From the NCBI GenBank assembly GCA_030834895.1, contig JAUQXA010000024.1:310001-374000 (forward strand): a stretch of 64,000 bases of DNA, in the 5' to 3' direction. Of the stretch, positions 17,776 to 26,552 are shown piece after piece. Position 1 is the stretch's first letter, and the number at the start of each line of letters is the position of its first letter. Origin of the DNA: Anaerolineales bacterium. Its GTDB lineage: Bacteria > Chloroflexota > Anaerolineae > Anaerolineales > Villigracilaceae. The notes below the pieces were generated by a model. The model did no database searches. It saw only the letters and a program-made list of their open reading frames with translations, and had not been told where the DNA came from. The position numbers and the translations under genes were made by a program.

Positions 17776-17886
17776 TATGTTTCTTTAATGGTCAAATGGA
17801 AAATCATTTGTTGTTAATGATATAGGGCGTAGGGGGAGGGTATGTAAGCAGTTCACTATGTGAAAGCAGTTTTTGTATTTGTTATT

Positions 17887-19008
17887 CTATTGGCTGCGGA
17901 CTCCCATGAGCATGAACACATTTTCGTATTCTTTTGAAACAGAATTCCAGTTCCATCTTTGAGCATATTTTACGGCTTTGTTTTTTGTGATATCGAGCTG
18001 CTTCTTTTTTTGAAGCAAAGCATCCAATGTGTCCAAGAGCGCGGAAGACTTGGAAATATTCAGTTGGAACAACGGTGCGTCGGGATAATATGCGGCAATC
18101 TCCTGTGAGACAGCGGCGGGGAGCCCGCAAGAAAGCGCTTCCTGTATTGCAAGAGGAAAACCTTCCCCTACTGAGGGCAGGAAAAATAGGTCGGCGGCAA
18201 TGTAGTATTGTCGCAGGTCATGCTGGGGCTGTGGAGAAATGACCTTCAAACTTGAAAGATGCCATTTTGCAGGGTCAATTTCCCCGCTCCCGATCATCAA
18301 CCAGCAGTATGCGGGGCGCACTGACGCAATCTCTTTAATAAGATTCACGCCCTTTTTTTGTGTAAATCTTCCGATGAACAACAGGATGCTATCGTCGTTT
18401 TTGTATCCCAAATGCTCGCGGACCACATTTCGTTCCGTGCCCACGGGTGGATAAAACAATTCATGGTCAACACCGTTTTGAAGCAACAAGGGCGAATGCC
18501 GAAAACGCATTCGTGCCTCGAACCAATTTTTGACCCGTTCACTGATGAAGACAACCCTCTCTGCATGTTCCAAAACGAGCCTGCCAAGCGTGTAATATGC
18601 CAATTGTTGCAGGATATTTTTATATGTTTCGGCGTAAGGTACCAACCCGACATGTTGTGTGACCAACAGGGGTTTGTTGTACAAGCGTGATGCTATGAAT
18701 GCAATCAAACTAGCAGCATATAAACAATCGTGAATATGTACCACATCGCATTGTTTGACTTCCCTGAAGATTTGAAACGCTGACATTCCACTTGGAATGG
18801 GATAGGGGAATCCCAAATGCTTCTCTGTGAAGTTAATTGCGGGCAGCGGCATATCATGGGAATTGCGAACATGGGGACGATCTTTTACGTCACAAGCCAT
18901 CCACACGACTTGATGACGCCGCCTCCATCGCTCAATAAGATTGAATGCAACAAATTCAATGCCGCCGGCATGTTCGGGGTAATAATTGCTAATTGCCAGA
19001 ATTTTCAT
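17887..19008 (-). CDS. Glycosyltransferase family 4 (GT-B fold)
   Basis: 373 residues from ATG 19008; an in-frame TTG at 19017 is less likely. The N-terminal domain reads ILAISNYYPEHAGGIE, the usual GT4 start with a Gly-rich acceptor loop, and CDVVHIHD. The donor domain carries LLFIGRFTQKKGVNLI and the E-x7-E motif in SVGEGFPLAIQEALSCGLP. It transfers a sugar from a nucleotide donor to a growing glycan on the cytoplasmic side. The start overlaps the preceding oxidoreductase gene by 20 bp, so the two are translationally coupled. Confidence 0.9.
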   Translation of the reverse strand: MKILAISNYYPEHAGGIEFVAFNLIERWRRRHQVVWMACDVKDRPHVRNSHDMPLPAINFTEKHLGFPYPIPSGMSAFQIFREVKQCDVVHIHDCLYAASLIAFIASRLYNKPLLVTQHVGLVPYAETYKNILQQLAYYTLGRLVLEHAERVVFISERVKNWFEARMRFRHSPLLLQNGVDHELFYPPVGTERNVVREHLGYKNDDSILLFIGRFTQKKGVNLIKEIASVRPAYCWLMIGSGEIDPAKWHLSSLKVISPQPQHDLRQYYIAADLFFLPSVGEGFPLAIQEALSCGLPAAVSQEIAAYYPDAPLFQLNISKSSALLDTLDALLQKKKQLDITKNKAVKYAQRWNWNSVSKEYENVFMLMGVRSQ

Positions 19009-20062
19009 CGGCAGCAAGCTTGAAGATCATACTTTTGTTCATGATTTCGTGTTGTAGTTCCACGATTCGCAAACCGCGTACAACGGAGATTTCAATGGGA
19101 TGGTGTTTCATTTCCAATCCATCTGTGAATCTTTCCCAAACCATATCCGAACCGTAAAATAGCCTACCGCGTGCAAGCAGAATCCCTGATTTAAAAAATC
19201 CCCATAGATGCGTGAAAACGAGCGATCCGCTGCTAGTGAGAATTTCCCTGGCCCGGTGAAGTCCGTCGTTTGGCATGGTGACCAGAATATCGCGGAATAC
19301 GTCAACGATGCCGATGCCTTTTGATCCCATTACTGCAATATGCCACTCGCTTAATGACGCATTGAAGTTCATGCTCAACCGAACAGGAATATCTCCCGCT
19401 GAATAATGACCACTCACGCTAAGGGGTGTATTTTGTCCATCCTTGTGGATGACGGTTGACGCAATATGTTGGATTTCCCGCCCTGCTAGAGATTCCAGCA
19501 TATAAAACATGTGGGGTGATTCGTCGTAAAACAATCCAAATGGTAATTGTTCATACCATGTTGGCAGGCGACGGCGCGGATTGGACAATTGTATTGCTTC
19601 AATGCTTTGTATTTCACCGAGATTGCCTTCCAGAATCATTTGCTTTAATCGTAACGTTGAGCGCGCAAACTGAAAATTATGAACGACGCAGCAAAGCATC
19701 CCGGTGCGGGAGGATATTTCCTGCAAATCACGGCTTTCCTCAACTGACATGGTGAGCGGTTTCTCCATCAAAACATGTTTTCCGGCCATGAGCATTTTCT
19801 TCGCCAATGTGTAATGATTGAGTGGGTCAGTAGCGATAACTACTGCCTGAACATCTTTCCCCCAAGGCATTTCCCCTTCCTGTGAAACTGAAGTTCTTAT
19901 CCATGGATATTTCTCTGTCGCAGATTTAATTCGCTCTGGGCGTTTGTCAACTATACCGTAGAGATGCAAGCGCGGATTGCGCAGAATAACTTGGATATGG
20001 CGGTTGGTCGCAACCCAGCCAAGCCCAATAACTGCAACATTGATTTTTCTGTTCGCGTGCAT
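18989..20062 (-). CDS. Gfo/Idh/MocA-family NAD(P)-dependent oxidoreductase
   Basis: 357 residues. A Rossmann N-terminus with VAVIGLGWVATNRHIQ is followed by AVVIATDPLNHYTLAKKMLMAGKHVLMEKPL, the EKP motif of the family, and a C-terminal alpha/beta domain. Such enzymes oxidise or epimerise sugars or sugar nucleotides. Between a methyltransferase (9 bp upstream) and a GT4 gene (20 bp overlap), it probably makes or modifies a sugar for the surface glycan. Substrate unknown. Confidence 0.88.
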   Translation of the reverse strand: MHANRKINVAVIGLGWVATNRHIQVILRNPRLHLYGIVDKRPERIKSATEKYPWIRTSVSQEGEMPWGKDVQAVVIATDPLNHYTLAKKMLMAGKHVLMEKPLTMSVEESRDLQEISSRTGMLCCVVHNFQFARSTLRLKQMILEGNLGEIQSIEAIQLSNPRRRLPTWYEQLPFGLFYDESPHMFYMLESLAGREIQHIASTVIHKDGQNTPLSVSGHYSAGDIPVRLSMNFNASLSEWHIAVMGSKGIGIVDVFRDILVTMPNDGLHRAREILTSSGSLVFTHLWGFFKSGILLARGRLFYGSDMVWERFTDGLEMKHHPIEISVVRGLRIVELQHEIMNKSMIFKLAADENSGN

Positions 20063-20071
20063 AATTGCCTC

Positions 20072-20923
20072 CTATCGATTTCTTGTTTCTTTGCGCGCAG
20101 AGATCAACAAACAGGCGTTTTGTTTTTGTGTTTGTTCTTTTATGTTTGCGGAGAACAGTTTCGCCAAGAGCTGCGCTGCCCAAACCGGTAAAGCGAAAGT
20201 ATTCTGCGCTTGTCGTAATCCCATCTTCCTCTGAATTTCAATAGGAGCATTTTTGTTTCCACCCATTGCGTAGAGAATGCCTGCGGTAAATCTTGAAATA
20301 CTTTCCCATCGCTGGGCTTCGTGAAGATTAAAGTATTCAACTTGATGCTCGATGATCAGTCCGTGTTGTGCCAATGTCTGTTTCCACTCTCCTGCGCTCC
20401 AATAATAAAGGTGCGCCAATCGTCTGTCCATTTCTTGCAAATAGGTTTCGCGCGAAGCTCTCGAATTAAACGGGCCATATAAACACTGATGAAAGCCTGG
20501 GGACGGCACAGTAAAAATGAAGGTTCCCCCCGCTTTGAGCAAGCGCGCTACTTCAGCAATGACCGCTTCAATATCCTTGATGTGTTCCAAAACCGAATTG
20601 GATATGACGCAATCGAAACTCTCTGCGTCTTCTGGAATATTTGACGCAAGACAAGTGTGTATCCGCGCGTAAAAATGGAATTGCGCCGCTCTTTGCGTTT
20701 CGTTTTCATCGCCGTCTATTCCGACAATTGTCAATCCTGTAGCGGTGATATTCCCGAACAAAATGGATGTCAATTTCCCATCCCCGCATCCTAGGTCAAG
20801 GCAGACACCTGATGTTGGAATAAACTTCCGCAGAACATCAACTTCCACCGCGCGCCAAAACGCAGTTGCCGGCTGGAAGGCATACACGCGTAAAAATTCG
20901 ATGAATAATTCTTGATTTAGCAT
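20072..20923 (-). CDS. Class I SAM-dependent methyltransferase
   Basis: 283 residues. Motif I is VCLDLGCGDGKLTSIL (~35-50), the acidic ribose-binding residues are in VGIDGDENE, and DCVISNSVLEHIKDIEAVIAEVARLLKAGG is the typical methyltransf_11 segment. The C-terminal part contains the odd LHEAQRWES and a basic tail. In this cluster it may methylate a sugar or glycolipid. The gene lies between GT2 (21 bp) and the oxidoreductase (9 bp), clearly one operon. Confidence 0.85.
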   Translation of the reverse strand: MLNQELFIEFLRVYAFQPATAFWRAVEVDVLRKFIPTSGVCLDLGCGDGKLTSILFGNITATGLTIVGIDGDENETQRAAQFHFYARIHTCLASNIPEDAESFDCVISNSVLEHIKDIEAVIAEVARLLKAGGTFIFTVPSPGFHQCLYGPFNSRASRETYLQEMDRRLAHLYYWSAGEWKQTLAQHGLIIEHQVEYFNLHEAQRWESISRFTAGILYAMGGNKNAPIEIQRKMGLRQAQNTFALPVWAAQLLAKLFSANIKEQTQKQNACLLISARKETRNR

Positions 20924-20944
20924 AATGCCTCCTGTTTGGGAATC

Positions 20945-22114
20945 CTATTCAGAGCTTCCAATTGCCTTCATTCCCAGCATGCTCAATACAAAACTAGTGA
21001 AGATCACTTGTGCGCCGCTGACCAATGCCAGCGAACCACCAAATACCAGTCGGACGCTTGCGCTGAATCCAATTTGCTCGAAATTTGGGGAAAGGAAGAG
21101 CGCTCTTATCATCAGTATAAGTCCCAGCAGAAAAATTGAAAACCCTGCCAGCAGCCCCTTTTCAAGATTGATATATTTAAACAGGTGGAAGAATTTTGGC
21201 GCAACAGGCATAAGCCCGCTCTGAAACGCAAACACACGTGTGATGGTTGCAAATGAGATCATGTTGATGCCCAAAAATACCAGGGCGCCCGTGGCGATAA
21301 AAGTATGGAAGTCAATGTATCGAAACCCAATGTCCACTGGTCCGAAAAACAGCGCCAGGCTGACAAGGCTTCCCAGTACGAACAAGGCGAGACCAGGGTA
21401 GAAAAAAAGCCATGTAGGGCTGTATATTAACAGAAACCTCAAATGTCTCCAGCCATCTCGGAAACTTCGTAGATGGGGCGGCCTATCTCTACCGTCTGGC
21501 GACAGCGTTGTTGGCACCTCACAGACCTTCATCTCAAGGAGGGAGGACTTGATCACAATTTCACTTGCCAACTCCATCCCTGTGGTTTGCAGGTCCATCT
21601 TTTCAATGGCTTCCCTTGTAAAGCCACGCAAGCCGCAATGAAAATCATTTGCAGGTGTTTTGAAAAAAACCTTCCCAAGGAAGGAAAGAATAGGGTTGCC
21701 GATGTAGCGATGATGCCACGGCATGGCACCTTTTTTGATGCCGCCTTTGAAACGGTTGCCCATTACAAGGTCGTAACCTTCACGGAGTTTTTCGACAAAG
21801 GGCATTAAATTTACGAGATCATAACTGTCGTCCGCATCCGCCATGATAATATATTTTCCACGGGCGGCCGCAAACCCTCCCCTTAGTGCCATTCCATACC
21901 CCTTTTGTTCCACGTGAGCGATAGTCGCACCTTTCTTTTCTGCGATTTCCACTGAGGAATCTGTGCTGCCGTTGTCTGCCACGATGACTTCCCCGTTAAT
22001 TTTATGTTCCTTTAGAAACTGACATGCTTTTTCTACACAAATGCCAACAGTCCGAGCTTCATTTAAACAGGGCAAAACAATGCTCAATTCAATAAATTCA
22101 TTTTTGTTTGTCAT
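20945..22114 (-). CDS. Membrane-anchored glycosyltransferase family 2 (dolichol-phosphate-mannose-synthase-like)
   Basis: 389 residues. The GT-A domain shows IELSIVLPCLNEARTV, VIVADNGSTDSS and the metal-binding IIMADADDSYD, then DFHCGLRGFTREAI. Four C-terminal TM helices (~235-380) anchor it. Such proteins typically load glucose or mannose onto a polyprenyl phosphate, which GT39-like enzymes in the same cluster can then use as donor. This supplier-user link is inferred. Confidence 0.88.
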   Translation of the reverse strand: MTNKNEFIELSIVLPCLNEARTVGICVEKACQFLKEHKINGEVIVADNGSTDSSVEIAEKKGATIAHVEQKGYGMALRGGFAAARGKYIIMADADDSYDLVNLMPFVEKLREGYDLVMGNRFKGGIKKGAMPWHHRYIGNPILSFLGKVFFKTPANDFHCGLRGFTREAIEKMDLQTTGMELASEIVIKSSLLEMKVCEVPTTLSPDGRDRPPHLRSFRDGWRHLRFLLIYSPTWLFFYPGLALFVLGSLVSLALFFGPVDIGFRYIDFHTFIATGALVFLGINMISFATITRVFAFQSGLMPVAPKFFHLFKYINLEKGLLAGFSIFLLGLILMIRALFLSPNFEQIGFSASVRLVFGGSLALVSGAQVIFTSFVLSMLGMKAIGSSE

Positions 22115-22363
22115 TGTTCGTTTCTCTTGTTGTCGTCCAAATTGCCTTTATGTTGAAATGTGTGTAAACCTGGGAGGTTCTTTCTTGAATTGCCGAGGCG
22201 AAAGGTGAACGGTGAGATATTTGTCCATATTTTATCTTGATAAAGGTTAAATATAGTTTGCATCCGGATTACATTAGTTGGTAAAAAGTTGGAGGATGGG
22301 AACCATCGGAGTTGAAAAAAATTCAACGCCCCTTCGATTGCTTTGTGAAATTGTTTGGGACAT

Positions 22364-23929
22364 TCATTTCCTTTTGAGAAGGACAGCCTGCTCTGAGCGA
22401 TACACAACCGAATATTCGGTTGTGTTTTCCAAGGCTGTGACCAATCCACGCGTTTTTCGGATGGATTGATCTACGTAATCGCAGTTCATCGTGGGGGTCT
22501 GGATGGAAACATAAATATAGTCGAAACCTGTCCCAAAATAACTGGATTTCTGCTCTAGACACTCCATACCTTCGTCAATACAACCTTGAATGTCTGCCTT
22601 ATGCCAGTAAAATTCCAAAAATTTATTTCCAAGCAGCCATTCCCGCCCCTGTACGGTGGACAGGCTGGTTCTTTTTGTCAGCGCAGGGAACCATTCTGTG
22701 CTGGAATCACACATGCCGTCTGGTTCGCCTGTTAATACCAGGAAGTGACTATCATTGGGTGTATGATCCTTTACCCATTGCATGGCGACTTGCTCTTCTT
22801 GCGTGACATGATGTTTCGAAAGCATATATCCCTGATAGGTGGAATTGAAGAAAAAATATGGTATCAGGATTGCCAAAAGAACCCGGATGCCGCGTCTCGG
22901 GGCTGCTTCATTAAGTTGTCGAATCGCAGGCAATAATACTCCGGTCACAAACATCCCAGCCGCCATGGAAGCTGGGATGTTGCCAATTGTGGCTGCGCTG
23001 CGCGGTTGGAGAAAATAAATCGCCACAAACATTCCTGGAAGAAAATATTGTTTTTTGACGACCAGTGCGATTATGCCTAAAACTCCAAAGACCCCGAGCA
23101 GGTCAAGGTAAGGCTCCTCGGTGAGGAGATCAATGTTTATCAGCTTGATAATAGACCATACATTTTGTCCGCCAGTCTGGAGCGCGGAGAGTAGAGTTTC
23201 AAATCCATGCCTGTAAATGATTAATCCATACCACGGTCCGGCGAGCAATAAAACTCCAAACGCAACCAACCCGCCGTGAAGAATACCTTTAAATGAGCGC
23301 GATTTTACAAGCCAGATGTAAATCGGCAACCCAATCGCAAACACGGTTGACTCAGTATGGCTTAGCACAGTCATACTTCCAAAAAATATCGTTCCCCAAA
23401 TGGCCCGTTTTTCGTTTTTTGCCAACAACTTATAAGAAAAGAGAATTGTAAATATCAAGAAAAGCGTTCCCAGACTGCGAGTCAACCCACCGCCCATCGA
23501 AAGCCAGGAAGTCAGGCGTGGAGTCATTGCAAAGATCAGCGCGGCGATGGAACTGTGGAATTTATTGTTCAAAATTTCTTTTGCGAGAAGGTAAAAAGCC
23601 GGGATACAGAGCGTGTTGATGATTCCCGGTAGCCAGCGGATGATTGCAAGCGGCGCGATATTGAATAAGTCGCTTATCCCTGCCCCAATGTAGAATCCAA
23701 GCGGTGGATAGGCGAAGGGAATGGACGCGTTATTGTATGTGGTGAACAGGGGCGGCGCATAATGATTTGTCTGCAAGTCCAAAATCATTGTGTAAAACAT
23801 CCCGCCATCGTTGACAGGGAATCCTGCCAGCCAGGCAGGCATGAGCCTGAACCACGAGCCGAAAAGAATGGCGGCAAGCAGGATCAATATCCCGGCTTCA
23901 TCTTCATTAAGTCTTGGTTTTGTAGGCAT
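22364..23929 (-). CDS. GT39-like polytopic glycosyltransferase
   Basis: 521 residues from ATG 23929, with about 11 TM helices; an in-frame TTG at 23938 is less likely. The first extracytoplasmic loop contains the acidic FPVNDGGMF and a later PFAYPPLGFYIGAG, as in GT39/PMT-like GT-C enzymes that use lipid-linked sugars. The C-terminal ~130 residues are soluble. It follows mutS by about 10 bp and precedes GT2 after a 249-bp gap (22115-22363) in which I see no gene. Acceptor unknown. Confidence 0.75.
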   Translation of the reverse strand: MPTKPRLNEDEAGILILLAAILFGSWFRLMPAWLAGFPVNDGGMFYTMILDLQTNHYAPPLFTTYNNASIPFAYPPLGFYIGAGISDLFNIAPLAIIRWLPGIINTLCIPAFYLLAKEILNNKFHSSIAALIFAMTPRLTSWLSMGGGLTRSLGTLFLIFTILFSYKLLAKNEKRAIWGTIFFGSMTVLSHTESTVFAIGLPIYIWLVKSRSFKGILHGGLVAFGVLLLAGPWYGLIIYRHGFETLLSALQTGGQNVWSIIKLINIDLLTEEPYLDLLGVFGVLGIIALVVKKQYFLPGMFVAIYFLQPRSAATIGNIPASMAAGMFVTGVLLPAIRQLNEAAPRRGIRVLLAILIPYFFFNSTYQGYMLSKHHVTQEEQVAMQWVKDHTPNDSHFLVLTGEPDGMCDSSTEWFPALTKRTSLSTVQGREWLLGNKFLEFYWHKADIQGCIDEGMECLEQKSSYFGTGFDYIYVSIQTPTMNCDYVDQSIRKTRGLVTALENTTEYSVVYRSEQAVLLKRK

Positions 23930-23938
23930 ATTCTTCAA

Positions 23939-26491
23939 CTATTTTGTATACTTCTTTTGCCACTCAAACAACCTGTTTAAAGCCTCGATTGGGGAGAGCG
24001 CGTTCACATCGAGTTCTTTCAATTCATCCAGTAGCGGACTAGTTTCAGGGAAAAGCGCGATTTGTTGTGCTGCGTGTGGGTTGATTTTGACCGCGTGTCC
24101 CGATGTCTTTTCGAGTTCTGCCATGATCTCATTTGCGCGCTGGACAACAGGCGCGGGCAGGCCAGCCAACTGTGCCACGTGGATTCCGTAAGAACGGTCT
24201 GCTCCGCCTGCAATGATTTTATGCAGGAAGACCACCTTGCCATCCGCTTCGCTGACAGCCACGTTGTAGTTGCGGATACCCGGTAACAAATCAGCCAGTT
24301 GGGTCAATTCATGATAGTGTGTTGCAAACAAGGTTTTTGCTCGCAGTTGTGGATGGTTGTGGATGTACTCGATGATTCCCCACGCAATCGAAAGCCCGTC
24401 GTAAGTGGACGTGCCGCGCCCGATCTCGTCCAGGATTAGCAGCGAACGTGAAGTGGCATGGTGCAAGATATTAGCGGCTTCCACCATCTCCACCATGAAG
24501 GTGGATTGCCCTGCATGAATTTCATCCTGTGCCCCAATGCGGGTGAAGATACGATCCACCAAACCAATTTTCGCCGATGCTGCGGGCACGAACGATCCCA
24601 TTTGTGCCATTAGTACGATCAATGCTGCCTGTCGCAAATATGTTGACTTGCCCGACATATTCGGTCCCGTAATGATGCGCACCACTTCGCCTTTCTCGAA
24701 GATGACATCATTGGGTACATATCTGTCCGACTTGAGTAATTGCTCGACAACAGGATGCCGCCCCTCGTGGATTTCCAGTTCTGTGCCTTCATGAACCTCA
24801 GGCCTGATGTAGCCCCCCAGAGCCGCTGCCTCGCCCAAAGCGGATAACACATCGAGTTCAGCGACGGCACGCGCAGTGGCAAGAAGTCTCGGCGCAGCTT
24901 TTGCCAGTTCCGCACAGACCTCTCGAAATAGGCGTGTCTCGATTTCCTTGATGCGCTCTTCTGCGTTCAGAACCAGCGTTTCGTATTCCTTCATTTCCGG
25001 CGTGATGAAACGCTCCGCATTGACCAACGTCTGCTTGCGGATGTAATTTTCGGGGGCCCTCTCCGCCGCGCCGCGAGAAATTTCTATGTAATAACCGAAG
25101 ACCTTGTTGTAGCCGACCTTGAGAGTCTTGATGCCTGTCCTTTCCCGCTCGACGCTTTCGAGGTTGGCAATCCAATCCCGAGCGTGTTTGGATGCTTCGA
25201 TTACACCATCCAGTTCAGTTGAAAATCCTGCGCGGATGACACCCGTGTTTTGTAATGTCGCAGGCGGATCATCGTCCAGCGCATTTTGCAGAATCGAATA
25301 TTGCTCTTCACAAACCGACCACTGATTATTGACCACTGACGACTGGCCGCTGACGACTTCCTTCACTTTCGGTAACTGTCCCAACGTGCTCCGCATGGCG
25401 ACCAAGTCGCGCGGCTGTGCCTGTCCAGCAATGACGCGGTTGACTAGGCGCTCCAGGTCTGCAAGAGGTTTCAAGGATTCGCGCAGTTCGGCGCGGCTCA
25501 TGCCGTTGCTGACGAAATATCCCACGCCGTCCTGCCTTTGCCTGATCTTGTCAACTTGCAGCAACGGCTGACTGACCCACTGGTGGATGAGGCGCTTGCC
25601 CATCGGCGTGATGGCAAAATCCAACGTGCCCAAGAGAGAACCTTTGCGCTCGCCCCGCAGGGTTTCGTCCAGTTCGAGATTGCGCCGGGTGGACGCGTCC
25701 AGAGTCATGAATTCATTCAAACTGTACGAGTGGAGCGAATTGAGCAGGTTCAATGCATCAGGCTGAGTCTCTTTGAGGTATTGCGCAATTGCTCCCGCAG
25801 CCCTCACGGACAGACTGTGTTCCTTCAATCCGAAGCCAACCAACGTGGAAGATTTGAAGTGCGACAGGAGGGTCTCGTTACACTTGCCGGGTTCGAACTT
25901 CCATGCGGGTAGGGTCGTCATGTGGCCTGTGATTCCGTCGGGCAGGGATTGGTTATCGGGGTATAAGATCTCCGCCGGATGGAGGCGCGTTAATTCGGCG
26001 CGCAAGGCTTCAAGCGGAAGTTCGGTGACGGCAAACTCTCCCGTTGTCACATCGGTATAGGAAACAGAAGCAGCTTTCGACGAGGTGTCTAAAATGACAG
26101 AAGCAAGGTAATTGTTGGCGTCACCCGGCAGAAGCCCCGGTTCGGTCACAGTTCCAGGTGTCACTACTCTCACTACCTTGCGCGGGAAAATCCCCTTGGT
26201 GGGTTGCTCACCGACCTGTTCGCAAATAGCGACGTGATAACCCTTCTCGATCAACCGTGCCAGATAATTTTCCACCGCATGGTAGGGAATACCTGCCAGC
26301 GGCGCGCGCGCTCCGCCACCAATGGGGCGCGAGGTCAGGACGATATCCAGTTCGCGGGCGGTGATTTCGGCGTCCTCGTCGAAGGTTTCGTAGAAATCAC
26401 CGAGGCGAAAAAAGACGATGGTGTCGGGATAATCCCGTTTGATATCCAGATATTGCTGGCGGATTGGGGTTACGTCATCATTATTGGGCAT
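23939..26491 (-). CDS. mutS: DNA mismatch repair ATPase MutS
   Basis: 850 residues, the normal length. Mismatch-binding FFRLGDFYETF (Phe-x-Glu) is at ~28-38; the ATPase domain has Walker A TGPNMSGKST (~620), Walker B LLILDEIGRGTSTYDG and the signature THYHELT. It recognises mispaired bases and recruits repair. An unusual segment, VVSGQSSVVNNQWSV (~380-394), comes from a repeat inserted in frame (see 25314-25357). No mutL is adjacent; mutS sits inside a glycan cluster, which is probably co-directional by chance. Confidence 0.97.
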   Translation of the reverse strand: MPNNDDVTPIRQQYLDIKRDYPDTIVFFRLGDFYETFDEDAEITARELDIVLTSRPIGGGARAPLAGIPYHAVENYLARLIEKGYHVAICEQVGEQPTKGIFPRKVVRVVTPGTVTEPGLLPGDANNYLASVILDTSSKAASVSYTDVTTGEFAVTELPLEALRAELTRLHPAEILYPDNQSLPDGITGHMTTLPAWKFEPGKCNETLLSHFKSSTLVGFGLKEHSLSVRAAGAIAQYLKETQPDALNLLNSLHSYSLNEFMTLDASTRRNLELDETLRGERKGSLLGTLDFAITPMGKRLIHQWVSQPLLQVDKIRQRQDGVGYFVSNGMSRAELRESLKPLADLERLVNRVIAGQAQPRDLVAMRSTLGQLPKVKEVVSGQSSVVNNQWSVCEEQYSILQNALDDDPPATLQNTGVIRAGFSTELDGVIEASKHARDWIANLESVERERTGIKTLKVGYNKVFGYYIEISRGAAERAPENYIRKQTLVNAERFITPEMKEYETLVLNAEERIKEIETRLFREVCAELAKAAPRLLATARAVAELDVLSALGEAAALGGYIRPEVHEGTELEIHEGRHPVVEQLLKSDRYVPNDVIFEKGEVVRIITGPNMSGKSTYLRQAALIVLMAQMGSFVPAASAKIGLVDRIFTRIGAQDEIHAGQSTFMVEMVEAANILHHATSRSLLILDEIGRGTSTYDGLSIAWGIIEYIHNHPQLRAKTLFATHYHELTQLADLLPGIRNYNVAVSEADGKVVFLHKIIAGGADRSYGIHVAQLAGLPAPVVQRANEIMAELEKTSGHAVKINPHAAQQIALFPETSPLLDELKELDVNALSPIEALNRLFEWQKKYTK
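25314..25357. repeat. GTCGTCAGTGGTC-type repeat inside mutS
   Basis: On the minus strand the words GTCGTCAGCGGCCAGTCG, TCAGTGGTCAATAA and TCAGTGGTCGGT follow one another, three variants of one ~10-bp unit. They are translated as the low-complexity VVSGQSSVVNNQWSV of MutS. Confidence 0.6.
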
Positions 26492-26552
26492 GGCAGTTAC
26501 TCATAAGAAGGTCGTTTGAGTTGTTATTATAACCGGGTGTGCAACTTGCTTT

